Shown piece by piece: positions 1 to 12,399 of a DNA stretch of 64,000 nt. Origin of the DNA: Parelaphostrongylus tenuis (lineage: Eukaryota > Nematoda > Chromadorea > Rhabditida > Metastrongylidae). How positions within the stretch are numbered: the first letter of the stretch is position 1; the number at the start of each line of letters is the position of its first letter. The stretch is taken from contig JAHQIW010007394.1 in the NCBI GenBank assembly GCA_019055375.1, forward strand, positions 27,679 to 91,678, written 5' to 3'. Position numbers and translations under genes: made by a program. The notes beneath the pieces were generated by a model that searched no databases, was not told the DNA's origin, and saw only the letters and a list, made by a program, of their open reading frames with translations.

Positions 1-1780
1 ATTGAGCTCCGAATTTGTCGACTTTGCTAGCTGCTAGAGTTTTACTATTCGAATTCTTTGTCTCATAATCATCCTGTGCTAGAAAACGATTTTGCAAAAA
101 GCATCCCGCTGATGCGCGATAAAATTATTTTAAGGATGCCTTGGTTCAGCGTCGATATGTACTTACCACGCAAAACCTTTGACGGCTTGTTGATGGCAGA
201 TTGATTGTTTCTATCACAGAGAGAGTGATAGCAGAACGGGAGCCTTAGTAGGGCAATGGCTTACCATAGGCCCCAGAAAAGGTTGAAAGTGGGCTTGATT
301 ACCGTGTGAGGATAAGTCTCCATAGCAGTCCACATTATTGGATAATTATGACATCATACCACAGCTAAAGGAACGGTTAAAGAAAGAATTCTCATTGCTT
401 CAAGCATGACTACCCACTAACAAGAAACATCAATTTTGCAAGCATTTGCCAAGGGATCGCTTTGATATGATTGAAAACCAACAAAATTCGCATATTCAAA
501 TGGACTTGAAATTCATTCTATAAATCAGTTTCCACAGTCGATTCTGGTGAGAATTTCCAATGAAGTTGAAACGGAAAACGTAAGAAACGACTTGAGAGTC
601 ATATTCAATAAACAGCTTCACCTAATCTGGAATAAAGATGTATAACCTACTATTGCTCAAGTACCGTACTAATAACGCAGTTAAAAGAGGTGTTTATGGA
701 ATCCTGATACTGAAGAACATCATACGAGAAGTGATCTCCTATTAGTTCATCGATTTGGGCAAGGCATACTCAGTGAATCGTTTGAGCAAAAAGGACTAAT
801 TCAGGCAGTACTGATGGACTTTTTACTGGTTTGATGTACACTTGGATTGCACATCTACGGATGATTTTTCAGTGGAACTTTTTACCTACAATAGATGAAA
901 TGCTTTTCTATAGAATTGGACATGATGTTTCCAAAACAAAAGTGGCTTTTATACATAGTGATGATATTGTTTACATTACGCTGTGACTTCGCTCAGAATA
1001 TTTTTCGATAAAGGGAACAATCTGCGGTCTGAATTCTCCTGTCATTTCGAGCCATAGTCAAAACTCGTGCAATGACATCTACTGCTGTCGTATATTGCTT
1101 CTGAGCTAAGTCTTCAGAAGAAATGCATCCAAGGTGCGTTAAATGTAATTTATGGAAATTTTGATGGAAATGGGGGCTATTGTCAGGAAAATCTAGATAG
1201 ATCTTCCATTCTCAACAGAATTACATTCCTCGCTTTTTCATTGCTACAATTCCGCAAACGCTGTACTTACAACTACTGCACTGCAATTACAGAATGAGCT
1301 GCGGTAATGCTTTTTCTGTTAAGCAGAAAGCAGAACTGGAAGTATTTTTAGAAGAATTTGTCGTCAAATTGTGGACAAATACTAAGCTATTAGCAATAAA
1401 TTAGTACTTTCGCGAAGGCAAAATCTGTCGTTGAGATGTTGCAGAAAGTGACTCATGCCTTATTTGGGCAATGCTACTTCATATAAGTTTGTTATAGGCA
1501 AATTTTGATGACCTGTGAAGAATTTGATTAAAACTGCTGACTGTCGCAATTTTCTATCATGTGAACTTTTTTCGTTCTTTTCAACTTTTCACTGTTTCCG
1601 TATGACAAATATTCATTGCTATGGAATTGCATGCGAGAAAAAATGTTGCTTTAAGTGGGCTTGAGCTGGTCTCATTGCAGTTTTATGCAACTATTCAGTA
1701 CTTTGTGATCCCAACCACTGATCATCACTGTCAATCAAACGGTCTAAGTCGGTGTAGTAAAACTACAAAGTACGGCCTCT
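1..1780. other. No recognisable gene; AT-rich unassigned DNA
   Basis: No exon, RNA gene or repeat family could be recognised. Stretches near 360-660 read as broken protein-like text in several frames with many stops, which could be an old transposon remnant, but no motif is diagnostic. Confidence 0.4.
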
Positions 1781-1790
1781 TTTTTTTAGA

Positions 1791-1808
1791 GGGGGGGGGG
1801 GGGGGGGC
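1791..1808. repeat. Poly-G tract
   Basis: A run of about 18 G on the + strand, followed by a GA-rich stretch. Its length is likely variable and error-prone in assembly. Confidence 0.85.
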
Positions 1809-1859
1809 GGAGAGTGGAGGGGGTTGGTCTAATGTAGTTTGATTACTTCCGCAGTATTA

Positions 1860-4060
1860 CACAAAATCTTCATGAATTACGACCAATTTTACTACGTAGT
1901 AGGGAATGCTTATAATCCGTGACTGATTTCATGGAGTAGTACAGCTACTTCTGAATTTAGCGACAATGGGAAGCGTTTTTACAAAACAGGATTGTGCGAC
2001 AACCGGTATAAGTTAGAACAATCTCAAGATAAGAAGAAGATGCGAAATAAGCTGCGTGAGCAATCTACATAGGCAGCAATCAATATCAAAGCGTAATAAA
2101 GGCAGATAACATGATTGTTTTGACAATTTTATACCAGGGAAACATTTCAGCTTTTCCGCGTCGAATTGTTTACTCTAATTGCAGCAATTTTTCCAAAGGA
2201 ATGAAGACTTCTCATGAAATGCTAGGTCTATCACTTTTCCCATTCAATGCTACTCGTGTCCATCATGCATCAAAATAGTCCAATATGCTTGTGGATTTGA
2301 CTGCTGCAGTATTTGGTCACCTTCTTTGAATGTCGTTTAACGACGGTCGAATAAATCTACCCAGGAATGACTGCACCAAGAGGCCTGAGTCTTCATCACA
2401 GACAGTAATAGCTCATATGGATTGGAAAGAGCTTTTTACAGGCAGAGCTATTGGCAATTAATGAGCACTTGGGATCATTTTGATATATTATGAAAAGATT
2501 AGTTGGGCATGCATTGCAAGCGAAGAGAACAAATGTTGTATTAACTACACAAGAAAGTCAAGAGCCCCACTCACAAAGCTTTTAGGGAATCTTGAAAACC
2601 TTTCAGCTCCTCTCATTGAATGAAAAACAAAATGTGAACCTTATAATTAAGTTCAATTGCAATCTTATTTCGCGTATCTTGAGAAAAGTAAGATAGAATT
2701 GAAGGAAAGGGTTCCACAAGATTCAACGTATGTAGCATAGCGGCTGTGTTGTCCTGGGATATAGACGATCCGTTGACTGACAGTACAGAACAATCAAAGC
2801 TGAGCACCGTAACGAAATCGGTAAATCGATAACAGACTTATTTGAGAGAAAGGATTTTTATAAACCAAAAATCTTATGTACCTCTGCGGTTTTATGAATG
2901 GAGTCGAATGCATGACATATCAGGAAAGAAGTGATCAAGGTTTTTTACGTCCATTCTGCGGCATCACTCTGTTCTCGCTTCATTTGATCATTACTAGATC
3001 TATTTTCGTTTCTTGTACTTTCGTGTTTATCACTATACTGTCACCATCTAGAAATGAATTAGTGTTTGATCCTATAGCGTTGCTTGATGAATGCGCTGCC
3101 ATTTATTTGATATTTTTCAAAGAATTCTCACTGAATGTAGCCGTTATGACATGTAAACTGAGATTTCTCGACGTTTCAGTGTAGATAATTGAAAATTTGA
3201 CTGCCTAAATGACGTGATCAGAGCGTAAAGATTTTTGGACTTATTTGCGACACGACCCCGAAATGTTTCCTTTGGTGGAAATTTTGCCGTAATCTTGTAT
3301 TGACCTGAAAATTTTTATGAGAATACTGGCACTGATGAGTCAGCACATATTTGTTGGTTACAGTGCTCACCTTAGGCTGAGCGGCGCTCTCATTCCTCTC
3401 GGAATGGCAATTTGGTGCCAAAGTTGTCCAGAATGGTAGAAACAGATCTGATAAATCGTTGGGTTCCAATAGGTTATTGCATTGAATAAATATGCAATCA
3501 ATCACTCCTGCGACGCTACCATTGAGTCTAACGCATTGCGCATTCAGAGATAAATTATCCTTTACTTGTTTATTATCCTAGCTGTTCAAAATTGTTTTCG
3601 AAGGAGACGAGGAATGCTTAGAAATGTCACTTCATAATTCCAGCATTTTGGAATAACAGTGATCACCGATGTTGAGTCTTTCGAATGTTGCTCAGTTTTT
3701 ACTAGCAATAGCTATTCAAAAAATTTGACCAACTATCATGACTTGAAGAGAATTAACATAAAAACAGTAGTGTCCATAAACCTACTAGCATCCGCTACAC
3801 CGCGGAGGACAAGCTATGCAAAATAATTTTACGATTTCATCTCAAAAAATCAGCCTGCGTGATTGTCAAACTCATATCTACTTCAGCTCTGACTAGAATT
3901 TTTTTGGTAGTGCTATAGTGTGCTTCCTTTGCAATTGAAAATAGTATCAGTCTTCATTTTTGCTTCCCGTTCTTTTTTCACGTCACTCAATACCGCATAT
4001 TATGCGGAATTCAGCGTTTCCTACTTGATTCGTTTCCTCGCATCCGCTGTCCATGGGGAG
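1860..4060. other. No recognisable gene
   Basis: There are short open frames only, including a 102-codon frame at 2876-3184 (+) without any recognised domain, signal peptide or splice context. Nothing else is supportable. Confidence 0.4.
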
Positions 4061-4063
4061 ACT

Positions 4064-4251
4064 CAAATTGTGTTTGTGTATGTGTATGAGTGTTTGCGTG
4101 TGTGTGTGTGTGTGTGCGTGTGTATGTGTGTGTGTGTATGTGTCTGTATGTGTCTGTATGTGTGTATGTGTGTGTATGTGTATGTGTATGTGTGTGTGTA
4201 TGTGTATGTGTCTGTGTGTGTGTTGTGTGTGTGTGTGTGTTGTGTGTGTGT

Positions 4252-4343
<92 letters not shown>

Positions 4344-4355
4344 TGTCTGTATGTA
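4064..4355. repeat. (GT)n microsatellite, interrupted
   Basis: About 290 bases of GT dinucleotides are broken by TATG, TCTG and TGG units. The array gives long Cys/Val frames on + and Thr/His frames on -, which are artefacts of the repeat. It ends roughly 250 bases before the strong 3' splice site of the downstream gene. Confidence 0.95.
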
Positions 4356-4603
4356 TGTTGAGCTCCTGTTTTGAGAATTCGACATTCTTGACCAGAATAT
4401 TTAATTATGGTCGAGTGAACACTTCTTGGACTTCTGTGATGGATGTTCCAGAAAGTCCTTAGGTCTTCACTGTAGAAGGTCGCCAACATTTGTGGATGAA
4501 GAGCTATTCCCACACAAGACTGATACCAGTTCCTAACTCGGAAGTAATGAAAGTACTTTTCGAGAATCGTCGTTCGCGTCTCTCTAGCTCTTCTACATTT
4601 CAG

Positions 4604-7600
4604 ATCTACACATGGAAGTTGTATGAGCGATGGTTTCCCGTCGATGATTCCTGCACAAAAGCAAACGTGTTGGCGTTGATGGTGTTAGATGGTCTGATAA
4701 ATGATGTTCGGAAAATTCCTTACGTAGGAATCTACACGGGTATGTAGACATATATTCGCACTGTTTGTTTCTCAAGTGTAGTGTTTTTTATCTTCGTTCA
4801 TCTACTACCACCTTTTCCTCTGTCAGGAGAGGCACGGATACGTTTTGCTCTTGGAAACATAGCCAATGAGGCCAATAATGCATTAGTCCAAGGTTAGTGA
4901 TGTCGATGCATCTACTAACTATATGTTATTCACTAACTACTATCTTTTGCTACAGTGTTTTCTCTAGGGAGAAACTCTTTCAATATTTTGTTGAAAACTT
5001 CCAAAAGTTAACAGTTCGATAACACACAGATTTGAGATCGGTTCCAACATGTCTAAGCAAAGACCATCTAATTTTTAAATTTCTTACCAGTCATTGAAGC
5101 CAGTTCTCAAAATGAATTATTCACTCTAGTAATGGGATGTGTGCTGTATTATAAAACGGATTAATGAGTCACTTTTGATCCACGGAAGCGATGTAAGAAC
5201 CCAAGAAAGTTAACGACATAAAAATTATTGTAAATACATTGATCTCAAAAGAACACCGCGATTACATTAGTTGTACGCTTGCAACATTACTACTGTTACC
5301 CTGGTTCGGACCTACTGCGAACTAAATAGACCTAATTATTCGAATTTGGCGAAATAATATCAAACTCATCTGCTGTAAATCCTTTCTCGTCCATAGATGC
5401 TTAAGAATCTGTAGAAAAAACTTGAGAACGCTCTAGCTAGCTATCGCAGAAAGAATCTGTTCTGTCAGCATTCATAATCAATTGATAAAAAGTTCAAAAT
5501 TTTAAAGCAACACCTAAATCCACAAATAATTTTGCAAAGCTTTCTGTGCAGTGAATGCCTTAAAACGAATCGAATGAAAAAATACGCGAACTTTATGTAA
5601 CAAATGTGAAGCAGATTCTGTAGGATTGATATTACTTATTTGCATACTTGAATGGTCATCTTCAAGATCTGTGCGGACCCCAGCACAGTTTCCATTGGTC
5701 TCTTCTTCTCGCAATTGTCGTCTATGGTGGTAGTTTGAATCGAGCATGGCTTCTGGCGAGAGTTCCATACCGTGATCTGTAAAACATCACAAGCTGCGAG
5801 TACATCTGATTGACTATTCTTACGAACACATCCGCCCAACGTGTAGATGGTCGTCCTCGAGGGTCTTCTCGTGGACTCCACTCTGCAGTTTGTTTCGTCT
5901 ATCCGTCGTCTGATCTTCTTACTTATATGACCGGCCCATCTGTGTTTCGCTATCGATGCATGTTCTTCTGGGTCACGAAGATGCGACAGATTTCGAAGAA
6001 GTGAGCTACTCAAACCGGCTAAACTCGTGAGTGTCAAGTGCTTTTCACAAGACATAATTCAAACGCTATGTGTGCCGCTCGCAGTGGTGTTGACGTGGTC
6101 AAGTTATCAACCCAGTTTAGCCCAGAATAAATAATAGTCCGAAAATATGAGTACTGAGTTATTGGTTACGAGTAAGTAGCAAAAAAAGGCTAGGCGTTTA
6201 CTTAGATCTTTCTTGCTAAAATTCTAGCTGCCTGTCATTAAAAACAAACAGGGACGCCAAACGAAAACAAAAAGAGGGGGCACCGTGGCCGAGTGGTCGT
6301 GATGCTCGTCGCAGCACGTCTGGAGCCGAGTTCCACCCCCTCCCCCCAACTCTCTCCCTCAGTCAACAGCAATGCCCTATGGAACGGTCTCGCTCAACCA
6401 GTATTCTACTGCGTTCAAGATGAAGATGAATAACGAATTGAATTCCAGAGGTAATGGGATCCACACATTGAAAATAACACTGTGAAGTTGGATCTATTAC
6501 AGTGTCAAAAAGTGAAGTGTCAACAAGAATGTTCAACAAATAATTGACTAACCTCGAACATTTATTGGTGAATTGTATGAGTGTTTAGAAAATATCATCA
6601 TTTTTGGGAACCAAATGATAGGAAATTTCATGCGTAGTCCCTATCATAATACTTTGCTTAAGCTCTATGCTGACCTGTACTTTGTTTACGAAGAAAAAAA
6701 AAAAAGAAAAAAATTAATATAATCGACTGTTTGGAGACCCCGCTTGAGAACATTGTAATTTGACGATATATTTTGAGCCTTTCAAGAAGTTGTTATGGGC
6801 ACCCCTGAAGTATGATACCTTTGTTTTGGCCTTCCAGTCTCGCCAGGTAGCATTGCATAATTGCCTATGACAGATCTCATGAAAGGCTCAGAATACATTG
6901 TCAGAATGAAAAACTTCAAATCGTACTAAAGAAGTTTATGAGCCACTTGTAGATCCTAAAGAGTCAAGATATGTTACTCGGCTTAACTGAAGCCGTGGTT
7001 CAATGTTGTTTTGGCGAAAGCACATCTCATGGATTTGTCCTCACCGTTGTTATGTGACTACGAGCAGATCATATAACCCAGATGATATTCTCGGCCTATG
7101 TTCCCATGGCAATACATTTTCCTCTGTCAATTCAAAGTATTTCGCCCTCTTTTCTTCTAATAAGTGCAGAACTGATAAAGGGTGACTTGAAGCCGGCGTG
7201 GAAATTATTTATTTATTTGGTCCACTACCATGTCTACTGTGCGCATCTTTGCATTTTGATAATTTGATTCGTTTCTTCGCATTCATGGTCTCAGTGGTTT
7301 TTGAGCATTTCAAGTGCTATTTCTACTACTGCTTAAGGACTTCGTTTTCTTTATGAATGCCGAGGAATGGGGGTCCGGTCGAGTTGACTGCGCATCTAAT
7401 CTTGTAGAACAGCCAAACTAAAGCGTTCCCTCGTAACTGCAAGAGAGCGTCAAATGTGGAGAAAAGAGGGTTGAAACTGTAGCACCTTACATTATCTTGA
7501 AGTGTATCACTGATTGTTCTCCTGTTTTGACTGCACTTTTGACATTATTATTCGAGTTGATCAACAGTGTCTTCACTGAGCTACACTTATTTTAGGATGG

Positions 7601-7863
7601 CCACTGCAAGAGAACGATTGAAGACATGGTGGACGACATCGGGTATGCGCTGAGGGAATTGTATTTGTTAAAGGGCGAAACTAGAGATCACTCTGTTCCA
7701 AGGTAGGTTAAAAGCATACTGAACAAAAAAAGAACTCCAGCCCTAGAAATAATTGTAGAAATAGGAAAGGTGGAGAAAATTTAGATGGGCACGTTATGCT
7801 TTCGCTCTCTGTTTCATCTTGGTGGTGATGGCGTTGCTAGTGGAATGGTGGGTTCATTTTTGA
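4604..7863 (+). CDS. Unidentified tail-anchored membrane protein gene, 3' part (4 exons seen)
   Basis: The family is not recognised. Exons read are 4604-4739, 4827-4892, 7596-7702 and 7785-7863, with the TGA stop at 7861-7863. The first begins after a strong polypyrimidine-CAG and includes KLYERWFPVDDSC and VLALMVLDGLINDV. The second joins it in phase (ALGNIANEANNALVQ). The third reads EDMVDDIGYALRELYLL and the fourth ARYAFALCFILVVMALLVEW, followed by a six-residue tail. This last exon is one strongly hydrophobic helix at the extreme C terminus, the hallmark of a tail-anchored (C-terminally inserted) membrane protein. The 82-base intron between the last two exons is cleanly bounded. Exons two and three do not join in frame, so a small exon was missed, there is a sequence error, or the locus is damaged. 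The same frame stays open upstream of 4604 to an in-frame TAG at 4459-4461, so the first exon may begin earlier. More 5' exons probably exist. Confidence 0.5.
4893..5640. other. Intron or intergenic DNA, nothing recognised
   Basis: It lies between exons two and three of the tail-anchored gene. It could hide the missing phase-correcting exon, but no convincing splice-bounded open frame was seen. Confidence 0.35.
5650..6055 (-). mobile_element. RTE-type non-LTR retrotransposon, 3' fragment (pseudogene)
   Basis: On the minus strand an open frame contains LRNLSHLRDPEEHASIAKHR followed by RWAGHI. This is the conserved C-terminal region downstream of the reverse transcriptase in nematode RTE-like elements. 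Only this end is present, the frame decays after it, and the fragment lies in an intron of the tail-anchored gene in antisense orientation. Confidence 0.75.
6274..6480 (+). mobile_element. tRNA-derived SINE-like repeat (family D)
   Basis: It starts with a tRNA-like A box (GGCCGAGTGG) and a B-box-like GCCGAGTTCCA. A body follows that ends near GGGATCCACAC. Relatives occur at 20.70-20.95 (+), 21.01-21.24 (-) and 25.15-25.38 (-) kb and share the body and the GGGATCC-type 3' end. The head resembles a Ser/Leu-type tRNA but does not form a normal anticodon arm. Confidence 0.6.
6765..6905. repeat. Family A fold-back element, short decayed copy
   Basis: The left arm (ATATTTTGAGCCTTTC... to TTTTGGCCTTCCAGTCTCGCC) aligns by eye with 55650-55725. 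The right arm (GCCTATGACAG...ATGAAAGGCTC) aligns with 55850-55890. The hammerhead core is degraded: CTGATGA reads as CTGGCGA and GAAA as AAAA. Confidence 0.6.
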
Positions 7864-9050
7864 CTTTATGTCCGAATTCTCTTTTTGAGAGAAACTGTTG
7901 TCCTAACAGTTATCATATCGTTTTATGCTAATTGTATGAGCAAGCAAGTTTCTGAATAGCTACTTATTGAATGGCAATTCGTATAAGAACTCGATCCGCC
8001 AAAATTTCCACAAAGTTTCTTCGCGCTCTCAAGAACTCTTCTAAATTTTCGTTTAACTTTCGTTCATTTAGTCTGACATTTGCAATACTCATAGATGAGT
8101 AGATTTCATGACAGTTTCCTCATTTCACAAAACTTCGGTATCCCTTCGAGATGAACTAACCACAGCACTTGTACCTGTTATCGAAGGCATCTTTACCATT
8201 GCACTTCACTTCCAACTAATGCAATTACCTAATGATTCAGTAAAAAACTATTTTGTTGGTCTCGCGACCCTAGATTATATAATTTCAATCGAAATGAAAA
8301 TGTCCTAATGAGCTAGGATTTCTGAGCAAAGTTTGCTGATGCATATTTAGTCTATATAATGGCGTCAAAGTTTTTCAGAAAGTTGCGTGGAGTATCATAG
8401 GCGTTGCGTTTTCATACGTAGAACATATACTCCTGAATCTTTACAGATAGACAGCAATACATGCAAATGGCTACATATGAATACTTTTTTTCTGAGAACT
8501 ATCGATAATCTTTTAGGTACATCGTACGGCGAAAACTTGGAGTGCAAAAGAGCGGACAAATCAAAATTTCAGCCGGTAAAAGCAAAACACACTTGATGTT
8601 TTGAAATGCAAACCACTGTCTCCACTTATTATTAAGCTGTTAATTTAGTGTATCTAAACGTAACTAAAGGATACTGAAGTGTCTTCGTAATAATCGATAC
8701 TTAGATTGCGTCAGCTGCTCACATTACCTAACGTTTACCATGCTTGTATCTAGAGAAGCGCTTTCATTTATGTTCAGGCAAACAGAATAAAGAGCAGTTA
8801 TGTATTTCGGACAGTGAGGATAAAAAATATAGAGAGAATGAATGAATAGTATTCAAATTCCTCAGAGTAACTGACAAATAGCTCTCATACGAGCTTAATA
8901 TTCCAAATCTGGTAAATTCAAAGTGAATTTGCTATGATGACATCAAGACAGCACATAGTATAATAATTTACGTACAGCGGAACAATGCATTCTTTGTACT
9001 TTTGCGACAGTATGCAGTTGACAAATGAAGGCATCCTCAGTCGAAATATT
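7864..9050. other. Intergenic DNA, nothing recognised
   Basis: Short open frames only (8108-8308, 8387-8596), with no domain or splice evidence. Confidence 0.35.
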
Positions 9051-9059
9051 GGATGTTTT

Positions 9060-9815
9060 CATAAGTCCTGGCAGAAGAGCAATCAACTTTAAATTTAATA
9101 GAATACATAGATTAGTGGTCGTCATTCGATAGCTCGAATTTCGAAAATTCTAATATTAGGACTGGTTTTTGAAGCGGTTCATACAAAACACTGTTAGAGC
9201 AGAAAGAAAATCATGTTTCGCGCTCGAAGTAGTTACTTCCTCGCTTGGACTAATGGGTTTATTTGGCAATCTGAAACAAAAACAATTTAGAACTTGTAGA
9301 ACGATAGGACAAAATCTCCTCTATAAGTGTTGTACAGAAAACCTGAAAGAAATCTCGGCTAGGGAAAAAATTTCCAAATTAATAGTGGAAATTGCGCCCC
9401 TCTCGAATAGTACCTTTTTTCGAGGGGGTAGTCAAAAGTCCTGCGTTTAGCGTCACTTATTTAAAAATTTTTTCACCTATTCTGAAAATTTTTTAGGTTT
9501 TTCTTAATAAGAGTTGCAGAGGAGACTTTGTTCTATCCCTTTATCGGTACAATATCAATTTTCCATCTCACATTGCCAAATGAACCCACTATGAAGTTCA
9601 AGGGACGAGTTAACTACTCCAAGTGCAAATCATGATTTTCTTTCTGCTCTATCAGCTCTTTATGCTCTACATCTTCATCTCTTTAACTCTTTATAGAACA
9701 TTACAAAAATCACTTTAAATATCAAAGTTCTCGAGATTCGGGTTATTGAATGACTACCAGTAATCCATGCATATTATTGAATTTGATGTTTACTGCTCTA
9801 GTACCAAGACTTATG
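9060..9815. mobile_element. Fold-back element, family F, copy 1
   Basis: The left end carries TCATTCGATAGCTCGAATTT and the right end its near reverse complement (GAGATTCGGGTTATTGAATGA), with similar sequence continuing inward (TTTGGCAATCTG versus ACATTGCCAAATGA). No transposase frame is present, so it is a non-autonomous, MITE-like palindrome. Copies occur at 22.04-22.70 and 19.64-20.40 kb, with a partial one at 11.9 kb. Confidence 0.65.
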
Positions 9816-9829
9816 AGATTAAGGCCAAA

Positions 9830-10125
9830 GGATAAAGCTCTTAGCGTTGATCAATCACTGAGGGATGCGCCATGCATTCGTCTTCGATTTTTAACTTCGT
9901 TTGAGGTGACTGAATGCATATCTGGCCTTTAAATTGACTCGCAATGGCCTCCTGCTGAACCGAGTCAGTGCTGCTTATCATCTCAAACAAGTCTAAGACA
10001 GTGTAGTACCACTTTAGCGACCCCGGAGGAATGGATGGCCTGGTGAATCATGAGTGCGAGATAGAAACATTGACCTCGTTTGCGACACAAATCACCTCTA
10101 ACCACTGCGCCACATGCGCACTTAT
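9830..10125 (-). repeat. Family C repeat with tRNA-like head
   Basis: On the minus strand it begins GCGCATGTGGCGCAGTGG, an A-box-like start. A degenerate B-box and a body shared with 27.70-28.22, 36.10-36.35 and 53.53-53.85 kb follow, including the marker ATATGCATTCA followed by GTCACCTCAAACGAAGT. Confidence 0.6.
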
Positions 10126-10139
10126 GAGAAGACCTAATT

Positions 10140-10640
10140 AATTAGCCATAGACAATGACGATAGTGTCTTGATACAAAAACCATATGACGGCAATTGTTG
10201 AATGCTCCAGATGTTTAATTCGACGTCTAATTACGAAGTTCCTTATGTATAGCGTTAATATGAAATAATAATTTTTCAGTTATGGAGTCATGCTTCCACG
10301 GTCTCTATGTTTATATATGGCACAGGGTCTGTAATCACATAATACGCAACATTTGCCTATTAGTTTTTGAGCGCAACAGACAATATCCGTGGAGGAAATC
10401 GATCCATGTGTTTTGTTCAATTGCCACTCAAGGAATTGTCGTTTTCTATCATCGCTGACAAATAAAATGATGACCAGGCATGATTTTCTCTAAAGGCCCG
10501 CAATAACTGTGCTACTGCGTTTCAACGTTGTCATCACGTAGTCGTCAATCTCATTTACCAGAATCACGTTTGCTGTATTACAAGTAAACTTTTTTCGATG
10601 CAGTAACGATTCACAGACTTTTCTCCATAAGTCAACCACA
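10140..10640. other. Intergenic DNA, nothing recognised
   Basis: AT-rich sequence without a supportable gene or named repeat. Confidence 0.35.
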
Positions 10641-10765
10641 AGATTGTTTGATATAATCTATTCGATCCGTTTACGTTTCGATGGTTTCGCCTTCTTTACA
10701 GCCTGGAAGAACTGCGTTGTTCAGAACAAATTCAGCCAAACAGCTCCATAACTCAAATAGTAAAA
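10640..10765 (-). repeat. Family E element fragment with decayed hammerhead-like core
   Basis: The plus-strand stretch TTACGTTTCGATGG followed by TTTCGCCTTCTTTACAGCCTGG matches the left arm of the element at 17.19 kb, including the flanking CAGCCTGGAAGAACT. No inverted partner was found nearby, so this is a half copy. Confidence 0.55.
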
Positions 10766-11434
10766 AAATCACCTAACCTAGATTTCATCACACAAAACGC
10801 AAAACAACTTTTCAGCATACTCATTGCTTTTTATGCTTGTCTACTGAGTTGTATAGGTGGAGACCAACCGTGCAAAAATTAGATAGATAAGAGATTGCAT
10901 CTCCCACATCAAGATAACAGCCATAAATAATGTGTCACGTCAAGTGAAATCGCGAGGCAAACCTCCGTGCGGTTCATGCTCAAATTTATGGTATTTATCC
11001 AGAACGCTCTAAAAATCTTATGCACTGAGCCATGTACCTGTGCGGGGATAGTGACTTCTACTTCAAATTGCTCCCCGTTATGTGCCTGTGTCCTAAACAG
11101 GCCAACTGGGGTACTTATTCTGTTTTAAGTTTATTGACTAAGACTCTTAGGAAGCCGAGCATGCTAAAAAGTTGTTTTGCGCTTGATGCAAATGAACTCT
11201 AGATTTGGTTATTTTTCCCTGTTCGATTATTGAAGGTGTTCGGCTGATTATGTTGTGGCAGCTTGGTCTTTCCAAGTTCCAAAGAAAGCGGAACGCTGAA
11301 ACGTCAGCTGGTGGAATAAAATGTATTGTAACAACCTCATGATTGGCTTGCAATGAAAAATTTGTGAATCATTGAAGAAAGCCTAAATTAGTAAAGAGTG
11401 TCTAGAAATTTACAATAACTATTTTCAACATTTC

Positions 11435-11660
11435 CAATAATGTAGAGTGGTGTACAGAAACGATTGCGTCAGCCGGGATTCAAACCCAGACCTCGCTCTT
11501 TTCGGGAACGTATGGTAAGCGTTGCACCACCTAGGCTCATTTTGCACAACGCTCTTTCTACGCTACAATCTGTCAACAGCCAACCGTCTACGGTCTCGCG
11601 GAGCCGTCACTATCAACATTCAACCCGCTTATGCAGAAGATATTGGGTATCAATAATCAA
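11435..11660 (-). repeat. Family B tRNA-like repeat, half copy
   Basis: The minus-strand B-box-like GGGTTTGAATCCCGGC and an A-box-like head match the arm of the complete fold-back element at 21.67-22.05 kb, including the shared CTGTCAACAGCCAACCGTC body. Confidence 0.65.
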
Positions 11661-11924
11661 TCAGAAATCGTTTTTATTTGACCCCCACTTGTGCCACTCT
11701 ATTTTCAAAATTAGTAGTTTCACTCAATCGGATAACCGGTTGGTAATGTAAATTGCCGCACACCGACTACATTAAGCGAGAAAATAATGAGGTAAGGGCT
11801 ATTTCGAAAAAAGAACCAGTTGGTGGATACATCAGTGCACGATTTGATATAAAAAGAGATAATTCGGTGTGTGCAGCAAAAATCATGTAGTTTCACACAA
11901 ATCTAACAAGAACTATTCATAATA

Positions 11925-12360
11925 GCGTTAGTAATCATTCAAAAGCTTAAATCTCTAGGTTTGGCAACCGCTTTCCTAGGAAAGCTTTTTATAACGCTGT
12001 AGCCTTCAAAATAAGATTATGTTTTACACCAGTCGCATACTTTTACTACTACTTCGCTGAGAGCACGAAAAGCATATAAACGTATAGAGAAAATCTTGTA
12101 ATGTAAGAGTTATATGTTTTAGGTGGAGCATCTTCCGAAATGGAGAAAAAATTTTTGATCAAAGAATAAAAATTGCACTTCACATGTGTGACGCATGAGC
12201 GCAATCGACCGATCGCCGTGTTGAAACCACGGACATTCCCTTCCCCTGGTCCCTCTGCCAGCCCGTAGATTAGCCAAAAAACAAATGCTTACTTATGTGA
12301 ACTCAATCTCATTTCCCTGCTATATTGCAGTAAAACAGTCTTCACAGTAATCAAGCACAA
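11925..12360. repeat. Family F element, partial copy
   Basis: GTTAGTAATCATTCAAAAGC, TTTTATAACGCTGTA and GATTAGCC occur in the same order as in 19.64-19.95 kb. The second arm was not found. Confidence 0.5.
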
Positions 12361-12399
12361 CGCCAGAATCACCGAAACTTACAGTAGCTAGTGGTTACT

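Noticed and set aside
3328..3375. CTGATGAGTC with flanking CAC...GTG, first taken for a hammerhead
   Set aside because: No GAAA follows at a plausible distance and no stem II/III can be drawn.
3920..4513. Long open frames on both strands (Cys/Val and Thr/His repeats)
   Set aside because: They are translations of the GT microsatellite. No splice sites or domains.
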